NCBI RefSeq assembly: GCF_009602465.1
Contig: NZ_WBKP01000006.1
Location: 1-64,000 of the forward strand
DNA length: 64,000 nucleotides
Source: Cumulibacter manganitolerans
GTDB lineage: Bacteria; Actinomycetota; Actinomycetes; Mycobacteriales; Antricoccaceae
Direction of reading: 5' to 3'
The notes under the pieces: model-generated
What the model was told of the DNA's origin: nothing
What the model saw: only the letters and a program-made list of their open reading frames with translations
Databases searched by the model: none
Translations under genes and position numbers: made by a program
In this document: one piece after another, positions 51,907-59,239 of the stretch
How the letters are laid out: every line of letters begins with the position of its first letter
Numbering within the stretch: the stretch's first letter is position 1

Positions 51907-53109
51907 ATGAAGGTCCTGATGATCGCCCCGGCCTGTGACGGTGAGGACGTCGGCGAGGCATGGGTCGCCGCGCAGTGGGCGACGCTCATCGCCGAGCGGC
52001 ACGAGCTGACGCTTCTCACGACCTACAAGCGGGGCCACACGCCGATGTCGCGGCAGCTTCCCGGCGCGCGGGTGATCGAGTGGCAGGAGCCGGCCGGTGT
52101 CGGCAGGTTTGAGCGGTTCAACAGCCTCCTGCAGCCCGGGTACCTCCCCTTCTTCATCCGGGCACGAAGGTGGATTCGCCGGCACCGGGCCGAGGAGCGA
52201 TTCGACGTCGCTCATCAGCCCGTGCCGGTCGCCATGCGCTACCCGTCACCGGCGACGGGCTCCGGCATCCCGCTGATCATCGGCCCGGTGGGCGGCAGTC
52301 TCGACTCTCCCCCGGCGTTCGCAGAGGAGGAAGGCGCCACCCCCTGGTGGCAGCGGCTGCGCCGGCTGGACTCCTGGCGGATCGAGCACGACCGGCTGCT
52401 GCGCGCCACCTACGAATCGGCTGCGCTGGTCCTCGGCGTCGCCGAGTACGTGCCCGAGTTCGTCAGCGGCCTGCGGGTGCGGCGCTTCGAGATCATGAGC
52501 GAGACAGCGGTTCACGACATCCCAGCACCCGTCGACCGTGCGGGACGCAGCGGCCCGGTGCGTCTGCTGTACGTCGGCCGGATCGTCCGCACCAAGGGGC
52601 TGCGCGACGTGATCCGCGCCCTCGCCGAGCTGCGCGACGTCGAGGTGCGCCTCGATGTGGTCGGTGACGGCAACGACCGTGCCGCCTGCGAGAGGCTCGC
52701 CGCTGAGGTCGGTGTCGCCGACCGCGTCGCGTTCCACGGCAAGCTGCCGCGCGCGGCCGTCGACGACTACTACCGCGAGGCGGACGTGTTCGTCTTCCCG
52801 AGCTATCGCGAGCCAGGTGGCAATGTCGCGCTCGAGGCGATGTCGTTCGGGCTGCCGGTCATCGTCTGCCGGCGCGGCGGACCCGGCGCGAACGTGACCG
52901 ACGCGTGCGCCGTCCGGCTGGAGGCGACAAGCCCGGCGCAGCTCGCGGCCGACTGCGCCACGGCGCTTCGCAGGCTGGTCGGCGACCCGGAGCTACGGCT
53001 GCGCATGGGATCGGCCGGCCGAGAGCATGTCGCCTCCACCCACCTCTGGTCGCAGCGCGCCGCGCGGATGACCGCCTACTACCGCGAGGTCGCGGCAGCA
53101 GGCGCCTAG
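51907..53109 (+). CDS. Family 4 glycosyltransferase
   Basis: A 400-residue GT-B enzyme. The C-terminal half has RLLYVGRIVRTKGLRDVIRAL, FHGKLPRAAVDDYYREAD and FPSYREPGGNVALEAMSFG, where the E-x7-E nucleotide site lies. N-terminal GPVGGSLDSPP resembles acceptor-loop regions of GT4 EPS enzymes. It is the last plus-strand gene of the sub-operon; its TAG stop interleaves with the stop of the convergent asparagine-synthase-like gene (CTAG at 53106-53109). Confidence 0.92.
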   Translation: MKVLMIAPACDGEDVGEAWVAAQWATLIAERHELTLLTTYKRGHTPMSRQLPGARVIEWQEPAGVGRFERFNSLLQPGYLPFFIRARRWIRRHRAEERFDVAHQPVPVAMRYPSPATGSGIPLIIGPVGGSLDSPPAFAEEEGATPWWQRLRRLDSWRIEHDRLLRATYESAALVLGVAEYVPEFVSGLRVRRFEIMSETAVHDIPAPVDRAGRSGPVRLLYVGRIVRTKGLRDVIRALAELRDVEVRLDVVGDGNDRAACERLAAEVGVADRVAFHGKLPRAAVDDYYREADVFVFPSYREPGGNVALEAMSFGLPVIVCRRGGPGANVTDACAVRLEATSPAQLAADCATALRRLVGDPELRLRMGSAGREHVASTHLWSQRAARMTAYYREVAAAGA

Positions 53110-54842
53110 CGGAGCTGCCGATCCGGTTCGAGCGCGACGATCAAGTTGGTCAGCAGCGCGACCGAGCTGGGTCGTGGCTCCACCGACCTGCCCAGCACTC
53201 GATCCAACCACCCGGGGTCGATCAGGTCGACGGACCGCAGCGGGTCGACGATCTCCGGCCGGTCACGCCAGTGCTGCACGACCTTCGCGGCCATCACGTC
53301 GCCACCGGCCGGCGGCCGGTTGCCGTGGCGCACCCGCTGAAGCGCCTTGCGCGCGACGCGGTTGCCGAGGCTGACCGCGTCCAGCACCGACTGCCACCGT
53401 GGCGGGTCGGCGTAGACGGCCGGCGCCGGTCGATTGTCGAGCGGGACCCGGCCGAGCTCGGGGTCGAGCTCCATCTGCAGCCGCGCCAGGAATCGAGAGC
53501 GGGCCTTGTCCGCGGGGCGCAACCGTGCGGCGATGTCGAGGAACCCGGCGTCGAGCATCGGGTTGATCACGATCCGCCGGTCGGCGACCGCGGTGTCGGT
53601 GGCGCCGGCCCACCGCTGCATGCGATGACGCAGGTACAGCTCGTCGGCGGCGCGGAACCATTCGGGCCCACCATCGCGCATCGCCGCGTACACCTCCTGC
53701 TGTGCGGTGTCGCGTGCCCAGGCCGCGAAGTCCGGGGCCAGCAGGTCGGTCTCGACGGCATCGTTGACGAACATCCGCCAGGAGGCCAGCCGGTCGACGT
53801 CCGCCCGGCTGTAGCCACGTTCGCGGACGCGGCCGAGGTAGTAGAACCCCCGCGCGACCTCGCCACCGAGACCGGAGATCCTGACCCCCTGCTCGAACGC
53901 CTGCTCGGCGATGCGCTGCGCGGACAGCGCCACCGGATCGGCCATCGCGTCCAGCGCCGACGACTCGGCGACGCAGCGCGCCCACGCCGACTCCGGCTCG
54001 ATCTGCTGTATGTCGGCCAGCCCGTGCACATCGTGCCGCATCCCGTAGCGTTCGCTGAGGGCGCGGGCGACCGCGACGTCGGCACTGCCGGGTACGGCCA
54101 GGGTCATCACCCGCAGCCCTCGTCGCCGGTTCTCGGGCACCGCGCTCAGCAGCAGCCGGGAGTCCATGCCGCCGGTCAGCTGCAGGACGGCGTCCGGATG
54201 GTCGTCGAGGACCGCGTTCAGGGAGGCGCGCAGCAGCGTCGCCGCCTCCGACACGGCCCGGTCGAGAGTGATCGGCGCCCGCCGCGCGGGGGCCGCCGGG
54301 GTGATCTGCAGCCCGGCATCGCCGAGCCTGCCCACGGCGCCCGGCTCGAGCTTGCGGACCCCCTCGAACAGGGTGCGTTGGCCCAGCTGCCAGCCGAGCA
54401 GCGACTGTACCGCCACCGCCACTCGGTCGAGGGGGGCGTGGAGCGCCTGGCCGGCGAGCAGCGCACTGCTCGACATCACCGGGGCGCCGCTGCCCTCAGG
54501 GTCGGTGTGGAACAGCTGCTGAAAGCCCATCGAGTCGGCGACCATCGTCACTCCGGCGCCGTCGGCGTGCACGGCACCGAAGGGCGGCTGCAGGCGGACC
54601 AGATCTTGCGGCGAGCGGCGCAGCTGCTCGTCGATCTCGGCAAGCGGCACGGTGCCGCGCGTGTCGCGACAGACCTTCGACAGCACCACGGTGTTCTCCG
54701 GCACCGACGACTCGGCTGCAGGAGTGCTCCACAGACGCGCCGGGCCAGCGACGCGGCAGTGCCAGCCGTCCGTGAGCGACCGCCGAGGCGCGGTGGAGCC
54801 GAGCGCGGCGAAGAACGCCGTGGGCTGCGCGGGCCCGGACAT
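53106..54842 (-). CDS. Asparagine-synthase-like amide-forming enzyme without the glutaminase Cys
   Basis: A 578-residue protein of the asparagine synthase superfamily. Residues about 60-190 form a degenerate Ntn-type domain, with RTLFEGVRKLEPGAVGRL matching the usual boundary loop. The C-terminal ATP-pyrophosphatase domain starts at VLQLTGGMDSRLLLSAV, the SGG-D-S loop. It begins MSGPAQP, so the catalytic Cys2 of glutamine-dependent enzymes is absent. It would therefore use another amine, as beta-lactam synthetase does. It ends the operon with the ACP, decarboxylase and ligase genes. Possible role: transfer of an amine-bearing acyl group. An exosortase-associated amidotransferase exists in Proteobacterial counterparts. 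Confidence 0.8.
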   Translation of the reverse strand: MSGPAQPTAFFAALGSTAPRRSLTDGWHCRVAGPARLWSTPAAESSVPENTVVLSKVCRDTRGTVPLAEIDEQLRRSPQDLVRLQPPFGAVHADGAGVTMVADSMGFQQLFHTDPEGSGAPVMSSSALLAGQALHAPLDRVAVAVQSLLGWQLGQRTLFEGVRKLEPGAVGRLGDAGLQITPAAPARRAPITLDRAVSEAATLLRASLNAVLDDHPDAVLQLTGGMDSRLLLSAVPENRRRGLRVMTLAVPGSADVAVARALSERYGMRHDVHGLADIQQIEPESAWARCVAESSALDAMADPVALSAQRIAEQAFEQGVRISGLGGEVARGFYYLGRVRERGYSRADVDRLASWRMFVNDAVETDLLAPDFAAWARDTAQQEVYAAMRDGGPEWFRAADELYLRHRMQRWAGATDTAVADRRIVINPMLDAGFLDIAARLRPADKARSRFLARLQMELDPELGRVPLDNRPAPAVYADPPRWQSVLDAVSLGNRVARKALQRVRHGNRPPAGGDVMAAKVVQHWRDRPEIVDPLRSVDLIDPGWLDRVLGRSVEPRPSSVALLTNLIVALEPDRQLR

Positions 54843-54844
54843 CG

Positions 54845-55105
54845 CTACGACACCGCGGCGAGCTTGGAGTCGACGAAGTCGGTCAGCGAGCCGACGGTCT
54901 CGAAGAGCTCCTCACCGAACTCGTCGTCGTCGATCACGATGTCGAAGCGGTCCTCGATCGCGGCCACCAGCGAGACGACGCCGAGCGAGTCGAGCTCGGG
55001 GATCGCGCCGAACAGCGCCGTTCCGGCCGTGAGGTCGGCGGGCGCCTGAGGCAGGTCGAGGGTGTCGATGAGCACGGCGCGTACCTCATCAAGAGTGCTG
55101 GGCAT
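54845..55105 (-). CDS. Acyl carrier protein
   Basis: An 86-residue acidic four-helix carrier protein. The phosphopantetheine site is in PELDSLGVVSLV with Ser40. It is annotated from ATG 55105, preceded by GGAAAGG. The longer upstream frame is spurious. It is 2 bp upstream of the Asn-synthase-like gene and 20 bp downstream of the decarboxylase. The separate strong ribosome site suits the higher amounts needed for a carrier. It probably carries the acyl group made by the AMP ligase and processed by the decarboxylase. Confidence 0.92.
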   Translation of the reverse strand: MPSTLDEVRAVLIDTLDLPQAPADLTAGTALFGAIPELDSLGVVSLVAAIEDRFDIVIDDDEFGEELFETVGSLTDFVDSKLAAVS

Positions 55106-55125
55106 GTCAGATCCTTTCCATATGT

Positions 55126-56352
55126 CTAGACGAGCACTTCCACCGGCGCCGGATGGCCGAGGAACGCGGTGGGGCTGGCGGTCAGCCCGTACGCGCCCTG
55201 CTGGAAGATCACGACGAGATCGCCGATCTCGGCATCGGGCAGCGGCACGTCGCTGCCCAGCAGGTCGAGCGGCGTGCACAGGCAACCGACCACGTGCATC
55301 GCGCCCGCCGGATCATCGTCGATACGGTTGCCGACGACGAGCGGGTAGTTCCGGCGGATCGCCTGCCCGAAATTGCCGGACGCCGCGAGCTGCTGGTGCA
55401 TCCCGCCGTCGAGGACCAGGTAGCTGCGGCCCCGCGACTGCTTGCGGTCGACGACCTGGCTGACGTAGACGCCGCACTCGCCGACGAGGTACCGGCCGAG
55501 CTCGATCACCGGCGTCGCCTCCGGGAACCGCTCGGCGATCGGGCCGGTCACCAGCTCGCCCAGCGGTCCGCTCACCGCCGCGAGGTCGAGGGGCCGGTCG
55601 CGCTCGGTGTACGGGATCCCGAACCCGCCCCCCAGGTTCAGGTAGCGCGCCGGCGCGGACAGTCCCTCAGCGAGACCCGCCACCAGGTCGACGGTGCGCC
55701 GCTGCGCCTCCGCGATGACGTCCGCGTTCAGGTTCTGCGAACCGGCGAACACATGGAAGCCGAGCACCTCGACGTCCATCGCGGCGGCCTCACGCAGCAG
55801 CGCCGGCACGTCCTCGGCGTCGATGCCGAACTGCTGAGGACCGCCACCCATCCGCATGCCCGATCCCTTCACGGCGAAGTCCGGGTTGACGCGGATCGCC
55901 GTCACAGGGGTGATGCCGAGCTCCTCGCCGGCGCGGACGGCGCCGCCGAGCTGCGTCGGGGACTCGACCTCAATGATGATGCCGGCCGCCACCGCCTGCC
56001 GGATCTCGGCCGGCGTCTTGCCCGGGCCCGCGAAGCTGACCCGGTTCGGCCGGAGGCCGGCATCGAGCGCGACGTGCATCTCCCCCGCCGACGCGACGTC
56101 GACGCGGTCGACTCGCGAGGCGAGGTGCCCCACCAGCGCGGGCATCGGGTTCGCCTTCATCGCGTAGCTGAGCTCGAGACGCTGCGGCAGCGCGGCGCGC
56201 AGCTCGGCGACCCGATCGTCGAGCAGCCGCCGGTCGTAGGCGAAGAACGGCGTCGACCCGACCCGCGCGGCCAGCCGGGTCAGCGAGACGCCGCCGACGC
56301 AGAGCTCACCGCCACGGGCACCGAACCGGGCGACGTGCTCGTGCGGACTCAT
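55126..56352 (-). CDS. PLP-dependent decarboxylase (fold III, exosortase-A-associated-like)
   Basis: A 408-residue alanine-racemase-fold decarboxylase. The PLP lysine is Lys66 in SYAMKANPMPALV. The substrate/phosphate loops include VDVASAGEMHVALDAGL, SFAGPGKTPAEI and YLNLGGGFGIPYT. The C-terminal catalytic Cys region is GCLCTPLDLLG. It resembles ornithine/diaminopimelate decarboxylases and especially the decarboxylase that accompanies an acyl-CoA ligase in exosortase-A glycan loci. Beside an ACP it could act on an aminoacyl-ACP, as BtrK does on glutamyl-BtrI. It overlaps the ligase stop (ATGA at 56349-56352). Confidence 0.9.
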   Translation of the reverse strand: MSPHEHVARFGARGGELCVGGVSLTRLAARVGSTPFFAYDRRLLDDRVAELRAALPQRLELSYAMKANPMPALVGHLASRVDRVDVASAGEMHVALDAGLRPNRVSFAGPGKTPAEIRQAVAAGIIIEVESPTQLGGAVRAGEELGITPVTAIRVNPDFAVKGSGMRMGGGPQQFGIDAEDVPALLREAAAMDVEVLGFHVFAGSQNLNADVIAEAQRRTVDLVAGLAEGLSAPARYLNLGGGFGIPYTERDRPLDLAAVSGPLGELVTGPIAERFPEATPVIELGRYLVGECGVYVSQVVDRKQSRGRSYLVLDGGMHQQLAASGNFGQAIRRNYPLVVGNRIDDDPAGAMHVVGCLCTPLDLLGSDVPLPDAEIGDLVVIFQQGAYGLTASPTAFLGHPAPVEVLV

Positions 56353-57896
56353 GACGTCACCTCCGACTTGATCAGCGCACGGTCGAACTTGCCGTTCGGT
56401 GAGCGTGGCAGATCACCGCGGACCTCGACCCGCGAGGGCACCATGTACAGCGGCAGCTGCTTGCGCATCGCGGTGATCACCGCGTCGGTCTCCAGACCAG
56501 CGCCGGCCGCGGCGACGACGAGCACGATCCGCTGGCCGAGCACCGCGTCGTCGACGCCGACCGCGACGGCGTCCCGAACCAGACCGGTCGCGTACGCGGC
56601 CTCCTCCACCTCGGTGGGGCTGACCCGGTAGCCGGAGGTCTTGATCATGTCGTCGGTGCGCCCGACGAAGTACAAGAAGCCCTCGGCGTCCTTGACCACG
56701 GTGTCGCCGGACCACACCGCCAGCTCGGGCGTGCGCCAGTCCTCGCCCGCGCGCGGGATCGCGCGGTACCGCTCCGCGGTGCGCACCGGGTCGTTCCAGT
56801 AGCCGAGCGCGACCAGCGGCCCGCGGTGCACGAGCTCGCCGTGCTCGCCCGCGTCGCACTCGGTGCCGTCGGGACGCATCACCAGGATCTCCGCGTTGGG
56901 GATCGCCTTGCCGATCGAGTCGGGCCGGCGGTCGACCTCGCAAGGATCGAGGTAGGTCGAGCGGAACGCCTCGGTCAGCCCGTACATCAGGTACGGCGCC
57001 GCCTCGGTGAAGATGCCCCGGAGCCGGTCGAGGGCGGTGCGCGGCATCCGGCCGCCGGTGTTCGCGAAGTACCGCAGCCGGGCCGCGACCTCGGGCGGCC
57101 AGGGCGCATCGAGGATCTGCAACCACAGCGGCGGCACGCAGGTGAGGCCGGTGACGCCGTGCTTCGCGCACAGCTTCGGGACCTCGCGGGGCAGCAGGTA
57201 GTTCATCAGCACGCAGTGCGCGCCGACGGCGAACGCGGTGGTGACCTGGCTCAGCCCGGCGTCGAAGCTGAGCGGCAGCACGCTGAGGATGACGTCGTCC
57301 GCGGTGTTGCGCAGGTAGCTGCTGACGCTCTCGGCACCGACGATCAGGTTGCGGTGGCTGAGCACCACGCCCTTGGGCTTTCCCGTGCTGCCGGAGGTGT
57401 ACAGGATGGCGACGGGGTCGAGGTCGACGCGTGCCAGCGGGACCGCGAACGGCGACCCGTGATCGGCCCACGCGTCGGTCACCACCGCGAGCTCGGCGGG
57501 TGGCTCACCGACGACGACGACCCGCTCGATCGCCGATCCGGCGAGCGCGTCGGCGAGCTGCGCGAGCCGGTCCGGCGACGTGATCAGCACACGCGCGCCG
57601 CAGTCGGCGAGGATGTGACCGACCTGCGGGGCCTTCAGCACGTGGTTGATCGGCACGAACAGCGCGCCCGCCAGCGAGGCGGCGAACATCGCCGTCACCG
57701 TCTCGATCCGCTTCTCCAGGTAGATCGCCACCCGGTCGCCGCGGCGTACGCCGCAGCCGACCAGCTGGCAGGCGGCGCCCTGCACGGCGTCCCACAGCTC
57801 GCCGTAGGTGACGGTGTCCGCCTTGTAGGTCAGCGCCGGAGCGTCCGGCGTTCGCGCGGCGGCGCCGGAGACGAGGTCGTGCAACGCGGCGCGCAT
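56349..57896 (-). CDS. AMP-forming acyl/aminoacyl ligase (exosortase-A-associated-like)
   Basis: A 515-residue adenylate-forming ligase. ILYTSGSTGKPKGVVLSH (phosphate loop), LPLSFDAGLSQVTTAF, ANTGGRMPRT, YLMYGLTEAFRSTYL and SPNGKFDRALIK (catalytic Lys) are clear. The FDAGLSQ and LTEAFRSTYL stretches are characteristic of the ligase family found with the decarboxylase in exosortase-A-associated glycan loci. It may load an acid or amino acid onto CoA or the neighbouring carrier protein. Start ATG 57896; it overlaps the downstream decarboxylase by four bases and the GT4 stop by one base. Confidence 0.9.
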   Translation of the reverse strand: MRAALHDLVSGAAARTPDAPALTYKADTVTYGELWDAVQGAACQLVGCGVRRGDRVAIYLEKRIETVTAMFAASLAGALFVPINHVLKAPQVGHILADCGARVLITSPDRLAQLADALAGSAIERVVVVGEPPAELAVVTDAWADHGSPFAVPLARVDLDPVAILYTSGSTGKPKGVVLSHRNLIVGAESVSSYLRNTADDVILSVLPLSFDAGLSQVTTAFAVGAHCVLMNYLLPREVPKLCAKHGVTGLTCVPPLWLQILDAPWPPEVAARLRYFANTGGRMPRTALDRLRGIFTEAAPYLMYGLTEAFRSTYLDPCEVDRRPDSIGKAIPNAEILVMRPDGTECDAGEHGELVHRGPLVALGYWNDPVRTAERYRAIPRAGEDWRTPELAVWSGDTVVKDAEGFLYFVGRTDDMIKTSGYRVSPTEVEEAAYATGLVRDAVAVGVDDAVLGQRIVLVVAAAGAGLETDAVITAMRKQLPLYMVPSRVEVRGDLPRSPNGKFDRALIKSEVTS

Positions 57897-59239
57897 CAGC
57901 GGGCCCTCCGCGCGAGGATGAACCGGGACAGCTCGGCCTCGTCGGTCAGGTCGACGTACCTGCGGCCCTCCGGGTCGCTCGTCGCGCCGCACCCGTCCTC
58001 GGGCACGGCAGGGCCCGGCCGGCTGAACCCGGTCACGTCGTCCAGCACGGACACGTATGCCTCGGCCTGCGGACGCCAGTCGAGGGAGCCCGCGACACGC
58101 TCGCGAGCCTTCAGGCCCATCTCGACCCGCAGCTGCGGGTCGTCGATCAGCCGCTCGACCTCATCGGCGAACGCCCCGATGTCACCGGAGGGCACGTAGC
58201 GCACCGTGTCGGCGCCCGAGACCCGAGTCTCGTCGAGGTCGAACGACACGGACGGCAGGGCGTAGCACATGTACTCCATCGTCTTGTTCATCGTCGACAG
58301 GTCGTTCAGCGGGGTCTTCAGATCGGGGCACACGCCGATGTCCGCCCGGCTGAGGTACTCCGCGATGCCGGTCCGGTCGACCCGTCCGGTGAACGTGACG
58401 TGGCCGTCGAGGCCGAGCTCCGTGCACTGCTTCTTGAGGTCCTCCAGGCAGTCGCCGAAGCCCAGGAGGGTGGCGTGCACCGTCGTGCGGCCGCGGCGAT
58501 GGACCAGCTCGTCCATCACCAGAAGCACCTGGTCGACACCGTCCTGCGGCCCCATGATGCCGAGGTACACCAGCTCGGTCGCGTCGGTCGCGCGCGGGTG
58601 CTGGGGGTAGATCGGCCGCATCTTGCGGGTGTCCGGCCCGCTGCGGACGACCGTCACGTGGCCGGGGCGGCGTCCGCCGCGCCGCACGGCGATCGCCTTG
58701 TAGGACTCGTTCGTGGAGATGATCCGGTCGGCGGTGCGGAAGGTGCGCCGCTCGAGCCACTTCAGACCGGCATACTGCAGCCTTTTGCCGCGGCCCTGCG
58801 GCCGGCCGAAGCGCGAGATGAACAGCTCGGGGTTGAGGTCGTGGTGGTCGAAGACGAAGCGCACCCCGCGCGGCTGCCACAGCCGCGCGAGCAGCCAGAA
58901 CGTGTCCGGTGGGTTGCACGCCTGGATCACGTCGAACCGGGCACGGCGCCACACCTTCAGCGACAGCACCGCGGTACGCACCCAGCTGTACGCGAACTCC
59001 CAGGCGAACCCGAGGATGCCCTCGGCCTCGGGGGCCGGCGCGTACTTGTAGATGTCGATGCCGTCGATCGTCTGGAATCCCGGATCACCGGGTCCCTTCG
59101 GGCAGATGACGCTGACCCGGTAGCCGCGGGCGGTCAGCGCGTTGCACTCGAGCCAGACGCGCCGGTCCAGCGGCACCGGCAGGTTCTGGACGATGATCAG
59201 GACGTGCGGTCCGGTCCTGGTGGGGGGTACGTCGTTCAC
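57896..59239 (-). CDS. Family 4 glycosyltransferase
   Basis: A 447-residue GT-B enzyme. It begins after GTG 59239 (MNDVPPTRTGPHVLIIVQNLPVP), with FVFDHHDLNPELFISRFG in the acceptor domain. The donor domain has LVYLGIMGPQDGVDQVLLVM and GVCPDLKTPLNDLSTMNKTM, a variation of the E-x7-E site region. The C-terminal ~60 residues are outside the GT-B fold and have no clear match. It overlaps the upstream fused glycosyltransferase (GTGA at 59236-59239) and the AMP-ligase start. Confidence 0.9.
   Translation of the reverse strand: MNDVPPTRTGPHVLIIVQNLPVPLDRRVWLECNALTARGYRVSVICPKGPGDPGFQTIDGIDIYKYAPAPEAEGILGFAWEFAYSWVRTAVLSLKVWRRARFDVIQACNPPDTFWLLARLWQPRGVRFVFDHHDLNPELFISRFGRPQGRGKRLQYAGLKWLERRTFRTADRIISTNESYKAIAVRRGGRRPGHVTVVRSGPDTRKMRPIYPQHPRATDATELVYLGIMGPQDGVDQVLLVMDELVHRRGRTTVHATLLGFGDCLEDLKKQCTELGLDGHVTFTGRVDRTGIAEYLSRADIGVCPDLKTPLNDLSTMNKTMEYMCYALPSVSFDLDETRVSGADTVRYVPSGDIGAFADEVERLIDDPQLRVEMGLKARERVAGSLDWRPQAEAYVSVLDDVTGFSRPGPAVPEDGCGATSDPEGRRYVDLTDEAELSRFILARRAR

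Noticed and set aside
52905-55049. 714-residue plus-strand open frame
   Set aside because: Antisense to the asparagine-synthase-like and ACP genes. It shows low-complexity Arg/Gly/Val sequence and no motifs.
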